Shown here: piece by piece, positions 7,801 through 16,053 of the stretch
How positions within the stretch are numbered: position 1 is the stretch's first letter
Layout: the number at the start of each line of letters is the position of its first letter
Assembly: GCA_022795735.1 (NCBI GenBank)
Contig: JAAWHG010000022.1
Coordinates: forward strand, 1-40,654
DNA: 40,654 nt
Direction: 5' to 3'
From: Oscillospiraceae bacterium
GTDB taxonomy: Bacteria > Bacillota > Clostridia > Oscillospirales > Oscillospiraceae
Program-made: the position numbers and the translations under genes
The notes under the pieces: model-generated
The model's input: the letters and a program-made list of their open reading frames with translations, nothing else
The model's database searches: none
What the model was told of the DNA's origin: nothing

Positions 7801-8994
7801 ATGAGCCGTACTGTAGGTACCGTATCCCGAGGCATCCGCGCGCCCATCATCCGGGAGGGCGACGATCTGGCGAGCATCGTTCCCCAGTGTATTCTCGACG
7901 CCGTGGCGGCGGGCGAGTTCGCCGTTCGCGACAGAGACGTGGTCGCCATGACCGAGGCCATTGTCGCCCGCGCGGAGGGCAACTACGCCACCGTGGACGA
8001 CATTGCCTCCGACGTCAAGGCCAAGCTGGGCGGCGGAACGGTGGGCGTCGTGTTTCCCATCCTGTCCCGCAACCGCTTTGCCATCTGCCTGCGCGGCATC
8101 GCCAAGGGCGCGGAGAAAATCGTCCTCCAGCTCTCCTACCCGTCCGACGAGGTGGGCAATCACCTCATCAGCGTGGAAGCCATGGACGACAAGGGGGTAG
8201 ACCCCTATCGGGATGTCCTGACCCTCGCGCAGTACCGCGCCCTCTTCGGTTATGAGAAGCACCCCTTCACCGGCGTGGACTACGTGGAATACTACGAATC
8301 GCTGATTCAGGAATGCGGCGCGGCGGTGGAAATCATCTTCGCCAACGACCCCCGGGCCATCCTGAACCACACGAAAAACGTCATTCCCTGCGACATCCAC
8401 ACCCGCGCCCGCACCAAGCGCCTCCTCAAGGCAGCCGGCGGCGAGCGGATTGTGGGCCTGGACGAGCTGCTGACCGCGCCGGTAAACGGCAGCGGCTGCA
8501 ACCCGCGCTACGGCCTGTTGGGCTCCAACAAGGCCACCGAAGACCGGGTCAAGCTCTTCCCGCGCGACCCGCAGCCCCTGGTGGAGGCCATCCAGGCCAA
8601 GCTGCTGGCGGCCACCGGCAAGCATGTGGAGGTCATGGTCTACGGCGACGGTGCCTTCAAAGACCCGGTGGGCAAAATCTGGGAGCTGGCCGACCCGGTG
8701 GTCTCCCCAGCCTACACCGCCGGACTGGAGGGCACCCCCAACGAGCTCAAGCTCAAGTATCTGGCCGACAACGACTTCGCCGCCCTCAGCGGCGCGGCGC
8801 TGCAAGAGGCCATCTCCGGAGCCATCCGCCAAAAGGACGCCGACCTCAAGGGAAAGATGGCCTCGGAGGGCACCACCCCCCGCCGCCTCACCGACCTGAT
8901 CGGTTCGCTCTGCGACCTGACCTCCGGGTCGGGCGACAAAGGTACCCCCATTGTCTACATCCAGGGCTATTTCGACAACTATACCGCAGATTGA
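7801..8994 (+). CDS. Coenzyme F420-0:L-glutamate ligase-like protein
   Basis: A 397-residue protein that resembles the F420_ligase family (CofE/FbiB N-terminal domain): an RDRDVVAMTEAIVARAEGN segment near the start, VVFPILSRNRF, a VMVYGDGAFKDP segment and a C-terminal SGSGDKGTPIVYIQGY segment. CofE adds glutamate to F420-0 with GTP. Most Clostridia do not make F420, and no other F420 gene is in this window, so the family members in these bacteria probably glutamylate something else. AAGGAG stands 11 bases before ATG 7801. A micro-ORF ATG-AAA-CTA-TGA at 7793 overlaps the start. The Bcp peroxiredoxin gene follows 50 bases later on the same strand. Confidence 0.75.
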   Translation: MSRTVGTVSRGIRAPIIREGDDLASIVPQCILDAVAAGEFAVRDRDVVAMTEAIVARAEGNYATVDDIASDVKAKLGGGTVGVVFPILSRNRFAICLRGIAKGAEKIVLQLSYPSDEVGNHLISVEAMDDKGVDPYRDVLTLAQYRALFGYEKHPFTGVDYVEYYESLIQECGAAVEIIFANDPRAILNHTKNVIPCDIHTRARTKRLLKAAGGERIVGLDELLTAPVNGSGCNPRYGLLGSNKATEDRVKLFPRDPQPLVEAIQAKLLAATGKHVEVMVYGDGAFKDPVGKIWELADPVVSPAYTAGLEGTPNELKLKYLADNDFAALSGAALQEAISGAIRQKDADLKGKMASEGTTPRRLTDLIGSLCDLTSGSGDKGTPIVYIQGYFDNYTAD

Positions 8995-9044
8995 GCGCGC
9001 CGGGCGGCTTTCCCCAGGAGACTTGCGTGAAGGAGGACAATAAA

Positions 9045-9509
9045 ATGTTGGATATTGGAACCAAAGCCCCGGCGTTTACTCTGCCCGATCAAGACGGCAA
9101 TCCCGTCTCGCTGTCCGACTTTGCGGGCAAGAAAGTCGTGCTGTACTTTTATCCGCGGGACAACACCCCCGGCTGCACCCGCCAGGCCTGCGCCTTTGCC
9201 GGGGCCTTTGCGGAATTTCAAAAACGCGGCGTGGTGGTCATCGGCGTCAGCAAGGATTCGGCGGCCTCGCACCGGAAATTTGCGGACAAGCACAGCCTGC
9301 CCTTTCTCCTCCTCTCCGACCCCGAACTGACCGCCATCCAGGCTTACGGCGTCTGGCAGGAGAAGAAAAACTATGGTAAGGTGAGCATGGGCGTCGTGCG
9401 GTCCACCTTTATCATAGACGGCAGCGGCGTCATTGAGAAGGTCATGCCCAAGGTCAAGCCGGACGCCAACGCGGCGGAGATTCTCGCCTATATCGAACAG
9501 CAAAGTTGA
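9045..9509 (+). CDS. bcp: Thiol peroxidase, Bcp-type peroxiredoxin
   Basis: A 154-residue protein with the full Bcp/PrxQ signature. The peroxidatic Cys44 is in TPGCTRQAC and the resolving Cys49 lies five residues later. It reduces hydrogen peroxide and organic peroxides in the cytosol with electrons from thioredoxin. AAGGAGG at 9030-9036 and ATG 9045 fix the start. It probably shares a transcript with the upstream ligase-like gene and ends before the hairpin that begins at 9595. Confidence 0.93.
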   Translation: MLDIGTKAPAFTLPDQDGNPVSLSDFAGKKVVLYFYPRDNTPGCTRQACAFAGAFAEFQKRGVVVIGVSKDSAASHRKFADKHSLPFLLLSDPELTAIQAYGVWQEKKNYGKVSMGVVRSTFIIDGSGVIEKVMPKVKPDANAAEILAYIEQQS

Positions 9510-9594
9510 AACATCTCATATACATATTTTAATATTTAAAATCAATTTTCCGCACCCTTCTAAGCCTGCAAAATATTACCCCGCATATAAAAAA

Positions 9595-9680
9595 CGCGCG
9601 CGGCAAAGCTATGACTGTCCCAAGGGACAGAGCGAACGCGCGCGATTTTCAAACAAAACGAAACTTGGACGCGTTCGCTC
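9595..9680 (+). promoter_or_regulatory. Two mutually exclusive hairpins ahead of the spore protein gene
   Basis: Arms cgcgcgcg at 9595-9602 and 9637-9644 enclose an inner ctgtcc/ggacag hairpin (9615-9630) and are followed by attttc, a terminator-like shape. The second arm overlaps gagcgaacgcg (9630-9640), which pairs perfectly over 11 bases with cgcgttcgctc (9670-9680). Only one of the two structures can form at a time. The first may simply end the bcp transcript; together they look like an attenuator. I found no convincing sigma-G promoter here. Confidence 0.5.
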
Positions 9681-9707
9681 CCATGAAGATTTAAGGAGGA
9701 GAACGCA

Positions 9708-9902
9708 ATGAAGAGCAACAACAATGCAGTCGTACCCGAGGCCCGCGAGGCCCTTGACCGCTTCAAGATGGAGGCCGCGTCCGAGGTGGGCGTCAACCTC
9801 AAGCAGGGCTACAACGGCGACCTGACCTCCCGCGAGGCCGGTTCGGTTGGCGGCCAGATGGTCAAGAAGATGATCGAGGAATACGAGAAGAACATGAAAT
9901 AA
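9708..9902 (+). CDS. Alpha/beta-type small acid-soluble spore protein
   Basis: A 64-residue protein with both SASP signatures: KMEAASEVGVNL, which contains the site cut by the germination protease between Glu and the following residue, and the C-terminal LTSREAGSVGGQMVKKMI with the conserved GxxGGxMV. These proteins coat and protect spore DNA and later supply amino acids at germination. An AAGGAGG site lies 8 bases before ATG 9708. The gene stands alone between a structured leader and a strong terminator, as usual for ssp genes. It is the best evidence that the organism makes endospores. Confidence 0.95.
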   Translation: MKSNNNAVVPEAREALDRFKMEAASEVGVNLKQGYNGDLTSREAGSVGGQMVKKMIEEYEKNMK

Positions 9903-9920
9903 GTATTTCCCGCCGCAAAC

Positions 9921-9958
9921 GACAGGGGGCCCCCGGCAATAGTTGGGGGCCCCCTGTC
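9921..9958 (+). terminator. Strong hairpin terminator after the spore protein gene
   Basis: A perfect 14-bp GC-rich stem (gacagggggccccc / gggggccccctgtc) with a 10-base loop lies 19 bases after the stop; the T tract is short and starts a few bases later. The remaining 150 bases to the next promoter hold only a short cgcgcc/ggcgcg hairpin near 9970. Confidence 0.8.
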
Positions 9959-10114
9959 CCGCATTTTCCGCGCCCTGCGCAGGCGCGTATGACATATTCC
10001 AGGATATATGAAAAATGCTAATACTATCATGAACAAACAAGATACCGCCCTCTTTTTTGTGCAAAATATCAAAAACAAAAACGAGAAGGCCGCAATTCAT
10101 ATTCACAATTTCAA

Positions 10115-10143
10115 TTGACAGCGGAGCAAAAAAGCCATATCAT
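10115..10143 (+). promoter_or_regulatory. Promoter of the liv operon
   Basis: TTGACA at 10115-10120 and TATCAT at 10138-10143 have a 17-base spacer. The leader to ATG 10207 is about 57 bases. Confidence 0.8.
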
Positions 10144-10206
10144 ATTCTATATTCCTGGTAAAGGGATAAAAAGCGTCAAAATCACATATGAAGGAGTTAT
10201 GAAACG

Positions 10207-11427
10207 ATGAAAAAAGTACTATGCCTCTTGCTGGCGGTCCTGATGGCCGCGGGCTGCTTCGCCGGCTGCGCGAGCAAGACCGATACCCCTGCCCCCGCCG
10301 ATTCCGCCACCCCTCCTGCTAATAACGCCACCCCCGACGCGGCGCCTGACGCCGACGCCGCTCCCGCCGGCGGCGCCTTCAAGCTGGGTGGAACCGGCCC
10401 GCTGACCGGCGGCGCCGCCATCTACGGCAACGCCGCCAAGCAGGGCGCCGAGATCGCCGTCGAGGAGATCAACGCCATGGGCGGCATCCAGTTCGACCTG
10501 CGCTACGAGGACGACGTACACGACGCCGAAAAGGCGGTCAACGCCTATAACACCCTCAAGGACTGGGGCATGCAGATTTCCCTGGGTTCTGTCACCTCCA
10601 AGCCCTGCGAGGCGACCTCCGCCGAGACCTTCAACGACCGCATCTTCTCCCTGACCCCCTCCGCCTCCTCCACCGCCGTCATTGAGGGCAAGGACAACCA
10701 GTTCCAGATGTGCTTCATGGACCCCAACCAGGGCTCCGCTTCCGCCCAGTACATCGCCGACCAGAAGCTGGGCAGCAAGATCGCCATCATCTATAAGAAC
10801 GACGACGTCTACTCGGTCGGCATCTACGAAACCTTCAAGACCAAGTCCGCCGAGCTGGGCCTGGAAATCGTCTCCGAGACCACCTTTGCCGACGGCGCGG
10901 ATACCGACTTCTCGGTGCAGCTGACCGATGCCCAGAAGAACGGCGCCGACCTGCTCTTCCTGCCCATGTACTACCAGCCCGCCTCCCTCATCCTGGCCCA
11001 GGCCAAGGCAATGGACTTCACCCCCAAGTACTTCGGCGTGGACGGCATGGACGGCATTCTCACCATGGAAGGCTTTGACGCCACCCTGGCCGAGGGCGTT
11101 ATGCTGCTCACCCCCTTCAACGCCGACGCCACCGACGACAAGACGGTCAACTTCGTCACCAAGTACCAGGAGAAGTACGGCGAGGTGCCCAACCAGTTTG
11201 CCGCCGACGCCTATGACTGCGTCTACGCCTACAAGCAGGCCCTCGAGGCTGCCAACGCGGATGCCGGCATGGACGCCGCCACCCTCTGCGACCTGATGAT
11301 CTCCCAGTTCACCAGCATGACCTTCGACGGCATCACCGGCGAAGCCATGACCTGGGGGACCGACGGCGCCGTGACCAAGAGCCCCAAGGGCATGGTCATC
11401 GAAAACGGCGGCTACGCCGGCATGTAA
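10207..11427 (+). CDS. livJ: Branched-chain amino acid ABC transporter substrate-binding lipoprotein
   Basis: A 406-residue exported protein. Residues 1-21 form a lipoprotein signal with two candidate lipid-bearing Cys residues (17 and 21; AAGC and FAGC). An Ala/Pro/Asp-rich linker follows, then a type I periplasmic-binding fold of the LivJ/LivK kind (FKLGGTGPLTGGAAIYG, GAEIAVEEINAMGG, FAADAYDCVYAY). It captures leucine, isoleucine or valine, or related amino acids, at the cell surface and hands them to LivHM. AAGGAG lies 10 bases before ATG 10207, and a micro-ORF ATG-AAA-CGA-TGA begins at 10199. It heads the operon livJHMGF; a hairpin separates it from livH. Amino-acid specificity cannot be read directly. 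Confidence 0.92.
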   Translation: MKKVLCLLLAVLMAAGCFAGCASKTDTPAPADSATPPANNATPDAAPDADAAPAGGAFKLGGTGPLTGGAAIYGNAAKQGAEIAVEEINAMGGIQFDLRYEDDVHDAEKAVNAYNTLKDWGMQISLGSVTSKPCEATSAETFNDRIFSLTPSASSTAVIEGKDNQFQMCFMDPNQGSASAQYIADQKLGSKIAIIYKNDDVYSVGIYETFKTKSAELGLEIVSETTFADGADTDFSVQLTDAQKNGADLLFLPMYYQPASLILAQAKAMDFTPKYFGVDGMDGILTMEGFDATLAEGVMLLTPFNADATDDKTVNFVTKYQEKYGEVPNQFAADAYDCVYAYKQALEAANADAGMDAATLCDLMISQFTSMTFDGITGEAMTWGTDGAVTKSPKGMVIENGGYAGM

Positions 11428-11467
11428 GGCGCGGCTCTATCCACCGCGTACCGGAATCCAATATAAC

Positions 11468-11562
11468 GTCGGGGGGCGTCTTCGGGCGCTCCCCGACAGG
11501 GTGTTTCACGGGCAGTCCTTGAGCGAAGCGCTTTGCCTGTTGAGAGCCCTGCGCTCAGGGAC
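11468..11562 (+). other. Two hairpins between livJ and livH
   Basis: The first (11468-11497) has a 13-bp stem closed by a TTCG tetraloop. The second pairs gtccttgagcg (11515-11525) with cgctcagggac (11552-11562). Neither has a T tract. Such stems after a binding-protein gene usually protect its mRNA 3' end and give it a higher level than the permease genes. That role is inferred. Confidence 0.6.
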
Positions 11563-11596
11563 TTTCCCACAACCTGAAAGAGAATGAGGTGCTAGC

Positions 11597-12487
11597 GTGA
11601 CCTTCTTATCCTACGTCATCAACGGCGTCAGCCTGGGCAGCATCTACGCCATCATCGCCCTCGGCTATACCATGGTCTACGGCATCGCCAAGATGCTCAA
11701 CTTCGCCCACGGCGACGTCATCATGGTGGGCGCGTACATCTGTTTTTACGCCGTCTCCCGGTTTGCCCTCCCGCCCCTCCTCGGCATTGTGCTCGCCATG
11801 CTGGTGTGCACTGTGCTCGGCGTGGTCATCGAACGGCTGGCCTATAAGCCGCTCCGTTCCGCTCCCTCGCTGGCCGTGCTCATCACCGCCATCGGCATGA
11901 GCTATTTCCTCCAAAACATGGCCCAGCTCCTGTGGACCGCCAACCCCAAGGTCTTCCCCACCGCCGCGATTTTCGGAGACAAAACCGGTCTCGGCCTCTT
12001 CGGCGGCAGCCTTAAAATCTCCTATGTCACCATCGTCACCATTGTCACCTGCCTGGTCATCATGGTCGGCCTGACCCTCTTTACCAGAAGCACCAAGATG
12101 GGCAAGGCCATGCGGGCCTGTTCCGAGGACAAGGGGGCGGCCCAGCTGATGGGCATCAACGTCAACCTGACCATTTCCGTCACCTTCGCCATCGGCTCCG
12201 CCCTGGCCGCCATCGCCGGCGTTCTCCTCTGCTCGGCCTATCCCAACCTTGTGCCCACCACCGGCTCCATGCCAGGCATCAAGGCGTTTACGGCGGCGGT
12301 ATTCGGCGGCATCGGCTCCATTCCCGGCGCGCTGCTCGGCGGACTTCTGCTGGGCGTCATTGAAATTTTTGCCCGAGCATATATTTCCACCCAGCTCTCC
12401 GACGCCATCGTCTTCGCGGTGCTCATCGTCGTCCTGCTGGTCAAACCCGCCGGCCTCCTCGGCAGGCAGGTACGTGAGAAAGTTTGA
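11597..12487 (+). CDS. livH: Branched-chain amino acid ABC transporter permease LivH
   Basis: A 296-residue membrane protein with about eight hydrophobic segments. Family signatures are seen: the N-terminal NGVSLGSIYAIIALGYTMVYGI, NFAHGDVIMVGAY, and the cytoplasmic EAA-like GKAMRACSEDKGAAQLMGIN loop. It forms the membrane channel with LivM. The start is GTG 11597 with GAGGT six bases upstream. LivM begins 10 bases after the stop, so the two are translated together. Confidence 0.93.
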   Translation: MTFLSYVINGVSLGSIYAIIALGYTMVYGIAKMLNFAHGDVIMVGAYICFYAVSRFALPPLLGIVLAMLVCTVLGVVIERLAYKPLRSAPSLAVLITAIGMSYFLQNMAQLLWTANPKVFPTAAIFGDKTGLGLFGGSLKISYVTIVTIVTCLVIMVGLTLFTRSTKMGKAMRACSEDKGAAQLMGINVNLTISVTFAIGSALAAIAGVLLCSAYPNLVPTTGSMPGIKAFTAAVFGGIGSIPGALLGGLLLGVIEIFARAYISTQLSDAIVFAVLIVVLLVKPAGLLGRQVREKV

Positions 12488-12497
12488 GGTGGGCACG

Positions 12498-13556
12498 ATG
12501 AAAAAATCAACGCTGCGGCTCTCCGCCCCCGCCAAAAATAAAATCTTCACCTACGGTCTCGTGATCGCGGCCTATATCATCCTCCGGATTCTGATCTCCG
12601 GCGGCGCGGTCAACGCCTCCCTCCAGGGCATGCTGGTCCCCATCTGCGCCTATGTCGTCATGGCCCTTTCGCTCAACCTGACGGTGGGCATTCTCGGCGA
12701 ACTGAGCCTGGGCCACGCCGGCTTTATGAGCGTGGGCGCCTTCTCCGGCGTGGTGTTCGCCATCGCCATGCAGGACGCCATCCCGTCCGCCCCCCTGCGC
12801 CTGGCCCTCTCCATGGCGGTGGGCGCGGCCTTCGCCGCCCTGGCCGGCGTGCTGGTCGGCATTCCGGTCCTCCGGCTCAAGGGCGACTATCTCGCCATTG
12901 TCACCCTCGCCTTCGGCGAAATCATCAAGAGCCTGATTAACAATATGTATATCGGCATAGACGACGCCGGCATGCACTTCAAGCTCCTGGAAGCCCCCGC
13001 CCTGACCGGCGGCAAGATGATTATCAAAGGCCCCATGGGCATCTCCTCCATTGCCAAGCTGTCCTCCTTCACGGCGGGCTTCATCCTGGTGCTCATCGCC
13101 CTCTTTGTGATTCTCAACCTCATTCAGAGCCGCTCCGGCCGCGCCATCATGGCCCTGCGGGACAACCGCATCGCAGCGGAGTCGGTGGGCATCGGCGTGA
13201 CGAAATACAAGCTGATGGCCTTTGTCACCTCGGCGGCTCTGGCCGGCAGCGCCGGCACGCTGTACGCCATGAACTATACCACCATCGTCGCCAACAAATT
13301 TGATTTCAACACCTCCATTTTAATTCTGGTCTTCGTGGTCCTGGGCGGGCTGGGCAACATGTGGGGCAGCATCATCGCCGCCACCGCCCTCACCATCCTG
13401 CCCGAGGCGCTCCGCCAGTTCTCCGACTACCGGATGCTGGTCTACGCCATCGTGCTCATCTTGGTCATGCTGGCCACCAACAATCCGACCATCAAAGGCT
13501 TTTTCGGCAAACTGTTTCACAAACGTCCCGCGGGAGAGGAGGGAGCCGCCCAATGA
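12498..13556 (+). CDS. livM: Branched-chain amino acid ABC transporter permease LivM
   Basis: A 352-residue membrane protein. The N-terminal hydrophobic segment is followed by SLNLTVGILGELSLGHAGFMSVGAF, the LivM hallmark, and by the coupling-helix region GRAIMALRDNRIAAESVGI that contacts the ATPase. ATG 12498 has a GAGGTGGG site that overlaps the livH stop. The last four bases (ATGA) overlap the livG start, giving translational coupling. It partners LivH in the inner membrane channel. Confidence 0.93.
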   Translation: MKKSTLRLSAPAKNKIFTYGLVIAAYIILRILISGGAVNASLQGMLVPICAYVVMALSLNLTVGILGELSLGHAGFMSVGAFSGVVFAIAMQDAIPSAPLRLALSMAVGAAFAALAGVLVGIPVLRLKGDYLAIVTLAFGEIIKSLINNMYIGIDDAGMHFKLLEAPALTGGKMIIKGPMGISSIAKLSSFTAGFILVLIALFVILNLIQSRSGRAIMALRDNRIAAESVGIGVTKYKLMAFVTSAALAGSAGTLYAMNYTTIVANKFDFNTSILILVFVVLGGLGNMWGSIIAATALTILPEALRQFSDYRMLVYAIVLILVMLATNNPTIKGFFGKLFHKRPAGEEGAAQ

Positions 13557-14383
13557 GTAAAATGGTATCGGTCCAACGGCAGGCTATGGTCCCCGAGCGG
13601 GACGCCGGCAAGAGTCCCATCCTGGAGTGTATCGGCCTCGGCATCGACTTCGGCGGCCTGACCGCCGTTGACGAAATCAACCTGACCATCGGCCGCACCG
13701 AGATCGCCGGTTTGATCGGCCCCAACGGCGCGGGCAAGACAACGGTCTTCAACCTCCTTACCAAGGTCTATCAGCCCACCCGGGGCACCATCCTGCTCAA
13801 CGGCATCGACACCCACGGCATGTCAACGGTGCAGGTCAATCAGGCGGGTATCGCGCGAACCTTTCAAAACATCCGCCTTTTCTCCGCCCTCTCGGTGGAG
13901 GACAACGTAAAGATCGGACTGCACAATCAGCTCCCCTATTCAATGTGGGAAGGGGTCTTCCGTCTCCCCCGCTATTGGAAGCGGGAGAAGGAGGCCCATG
14001 AGAAGGCGATGGAGCTGCTCTCCATCTTCGACATGCAGGACATGGCCAAATACCGGGCCGGTTCCCTGCCCTACGGCGCCCAGCGGCGGCTGGAGATTGT
14101 CCGCGCCCTGGCGACCAATCCGGGCATTCTGCTGCTGGACGAGCCGGCGGCTGGCATGAACCCGTCGGAGACCGCCGAGCTGATGTACAACATCCGCAAG
14201 ATCCGGGACATGTTCCACATCGCCATCATGCTCATCGAGCACGATATGAATCTGGTCATGGGCATCTGCGAGGGCATCTGCGTCCTCAACTACGGCAAAG
14301 TCATCGCCAAGGGAGCCCCGGCCGAGATTCAGGCCAACCCGGCGGTCATCGAGGCCTATCTGGGCAAGAAAAAGGAGGCGTGA
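13553..14383 (+). CDS. livG: Branched-chain amino acid ABC transporter ATPase LivG
   Basis: A 276-residue ATPase subunit. Walker A is GPNGAGKTT, the Q-loop region contains ARTFQNIRLF, the signature is degenerate (LPYGAQRRLEIVRAL), Walker B is ILLLDEPAAGMNP, and the H-loop is IEHDM, all typical of LivG. It powers transport at the cytoplasmic face together with LivF. ATG 13553 overlaps the livM stop in ATGA, and GAGGAGGGAG lies just upstream. The first 20 residues before the ABC core are longer than usual. Confidence 0.93.
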   Translation: MSKMVSVQRQAMVPERDAGKSPILECIGLGIDFGGLTAVDEINLTIGRTEIAGLIGPNGAGKTTVFNLLTKVYQPTRGTILLNGIDTHGMSTVQVNQAGIARTFQNIRLFSALSVEDNVKIGLHNQLPYSMWEGVFRLPRYWKREKEAHEKAMELLSIFDMQDMAKYRAGSLPYGAQRRLEIVRALATNPGILLLDEPAAGMNPSETAELMYNIRKIRDMFHIAIMLIEHDMNLVMGICEGICVLNYGKVIAKGAPAEIQANPAVIEAYLGKKKEA

Positions 14384-14385
14384 CC

Positions 14386-15093
14386 ATGGAGGTATTGAAG
14401 GTTGACAATATCAATGTCTACTATGGCAGCATCCACGCCATCAAGGGGGTCTCCTTCACCGTCAACGAGGGAGAGATCGTCACCCTGATCGGCGCGAACG
14501 GCGCGGGCAAGTCCACCATCCTGAACACAATCTCGGGCCTTCTGCGGAGCCGGACGGGCAGCATGCAGTTTCTGGGCCAGCCCATTGACCACATCGCCCC
14601 CCACAAGCTGGTGGGCATGGGCCTTGCCCAGTGTCCCGAGGGGCGCCGGATGTTCCTCCAAATGACGGTGCAGGAAAACCTGGAGATGGGCGCCTATACC
14701 CAGTCGAGCGCCACCATCCCAGGCGGACTGGACAACGTATTTGCAAAATTCCCCCGCCTGAAGGAGCGCCGCAAGCAGGTCGCGGGAACCCTGTCGGGCG
14801 GCGAGCAGCAGATGCTGGCAATGGGCCGGGCCATGATGTCCAACCCCAAGCTGGTCATGCTGGACGAGCCGAGCATGGGTCTCGCGCCCATCCTGGTGGA
14901 ACAGATTTTCGACATCATCAAGGAGCTGCACGCGGCGGGAACCACCATTCTCCTGGTGGAGCAGAACGCCGCCATGGCCTTGGAGGTAGCCGACCGGGCC
15001 TACGTATTGGAAACGGGCAAAATCGCAATGTCCGGTACCGGCCAGGAGCTGGCCGAAAGCCCTGCCATCAAGCAGGCGTACCTGGGCGGATAA
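14386..15093 (+). CDS. livF: Branched-chain amino acid ABC transporter ATPase LivF
   Basis: A 235-residue ATPase subunit. Walker A GANGAGKST, the PEGRRMF segment typical of LivF, signature LSGGEQQMLAMGRAM, Walker B LVMLDEPSMGLAP and H-loop VEQNA are all visible. It pairs with LivG under the LivHM channel. ATG 14386 is chosen because AAGGAGG ends 8 bases before it; a GTG at 14380 that overlaps the livG stop is possible but too close to that site. It is the last gene of the operon. Confidence 0.92.
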   Translation: MEVLKVDNINVYYGSIHAIKGVSFTVNEGEIVTLIGANGAGKSTILNTISGLLRSRTGSMQFLGQPIDHIAPHKLVGMGLAQCPEGRRMFLQMTVQENLEMGAYTQSSATIPGGLDNVFAKFPRLKERRKQVAGTLSGGEQQMLAMGRAMMSNPKLVMLDEPSMGLAPILVEQIFDIIKELHAAGTTILLVEQNAAMALEVADRAYVLETGKIAMSGTGQELAESPAIKQAYLGG

Positions 15094-15146
15094 CAAGTCA
15101 AAAGACGCGGCCCTGTGTTCGCTGTGCGTAGGATTCATAAGAAAAG

Positions 15147-15198
15147 AAAAACGCTCACCTTGGTCCAGCAGAAATGCTTGATCGAGGCGAGCGTTTTA
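15147..15198 (+). terminator. Terminator of the liv operon
   Basis: An 18-bp stem (aaaacgctc pairing with gagcgtttt, extended by acctt-ggtc / gatcgagg with one mismatch) and a 14-base loop end in a TTTT run. The next 100 bases hold nothing I can recognise. Confidence 0.75.
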
Positions 15199-15299
15199 CA
15201 TTATGCCGTCTTGTCTTACAACACGCACCATATAGCGGAATTATCTCTATCTTATGCGAATTGGGATTCCCGGCGCATTCATTGGAAATGATACGACGG

Positions 15300-15345
15300 A
15301 ACCGCCCCCGCTGAAAAGCAGTTGCTTTTCGGCGGGGGCGGTTTT
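15300..15345 (+). terminator. Very strong terminator-like hairpin between convergent genes
   Basis: About 20 paired bases (accgcccccgctgaaaagc with its complement, one G-U) and a 4-base loop are followed by ttttataat. It faces the plus strand but lies 33 bases after the flavin reductase stop on the minus strand, so it may serve both directions. Confidence 0.8.
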
Positions 15346-15377
15346 ATAATGAACCTGCGCTCCTTATCATGGAACGC

Positions 15378-15944
15378 TCACTTTTTCAGCTTTAAGCCAT
15401 CCTTGAAAGCCTCGCCGACACGCTCCGTCACCTTGTAATAGCCGTGTGTGTACGGGTCAAAGGCAATGGCGTTGACCCGCGACATATCCAGCTGTCCGTT
15501 TACCATGACGCTGTCGTCCGCCGTGACATTGACCACCTTTCCGATCACGCCGCAGCCGTATTCGCCGTCCTGATATTGAATAAATTCGCATTCGAGGCAC
15601 AGCGGAAATTCATGGATTACCGGGGCGTCCACCGACTCGGCCTTACTGGCGGTCAGTCCACTGCGCGCGAATTTGTCAGCGGCCCTGTTTCCGGACTCCA
15701 CGCCGAAATAGTCCGCCTCGACCATATGGGCGGCGTCCGCTATGCTGACGGTAAAAGCGCCCCGTGCCTTGATGTTTTTGACCGTCTTATGGCCTTCAGA
15801 CAGATTGAGTGCCACCGTTCCTCTTTCCTGCATCGTGCCCCAGGCGGCGTTCATCACATTGACGCTGCCGTCTTCATTGTAGGTAGCGACCATCAGGACG
15901 GGCATTGGGAAAATACCCTCTGTGATGTTGAGCTTTGTTCTCAT
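15378..15944 (-). CDS. Flavin reductase family protein (flavoredoxin-like)
   Basis: A 188-residue protein of the FMN-binding flavin reductase/flavoredoxin family. The N-terminal PMPVLMVATYNEDGSVNVMNAAWGT matches the flavin-binding core, and NLSEGHKTVKNIKARGAFTVSI and HGYYKVTERVGEAFKDGLK are also typical. Members bind FMN and pass electrons in stress or redox reactions; the physiological partner is unknown. ATG 15944 has GAGGTAA eight bases upstream; an upstream in-frame ATG at 15986 lies ahead of that site and is rejected. It is transcribed divergently from an HxlR-type regulator that probably controls it. Confidence 0.88.
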   Translation of the reverse strand: MRTKLNITEGIFPMPVLMVATYNEDGSVNVMNAAWGTMQERGTVALNLSEGHKTVKNIKARGAFTVSIADAAHMVEADYFGVESGNRAADKFARSGLTASKAESVDAPVIHEFPLCLECEFIQYQDGEYGCGVIGKVVNVTADDSVMVNGQLDMSRVNAIAFDPYTHGYYKVTERVGEAFKDGLKLKK

Positions 15945-15971
15945 AAAAATTACCTCATCTTGTTGATAGAA

Positions 15972-16053
15972 TTGACAGGACTTCATATCCTATGTATCAT
16001 TATAGCAACAGCCGAAAAAAATACAAGTACTATCATATTGGAAAGGTACTATC
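15972..16053. promoter_or_regulatory. Divergent overlapping promoters and HxlR operator repeats
   Basis: Plus strand: TTGACA 15972-15977, 17-base spacer, TATCAT 15995-16000, toward hxlR. Minus strand: TTGTAT at 16026-16021, 16-base spacer, TATAAT at 16004-15999, toward the flavin reductase. The two -10 boxes overlap. GTACTATC occurs twice as a direct repeat, at 16027-16034 and 16046-16053, adjoining the minus-strand -35. Binding there could control both genes. Confidence 0.7.

Noticed and set aside
9510..9594. Sigma-G promoter for the spore protein gene
   Set aside because: I looked for a CATNNTA box with a -35 partner; only imperfect CATATAA-like strings are present, so it is not annotated.
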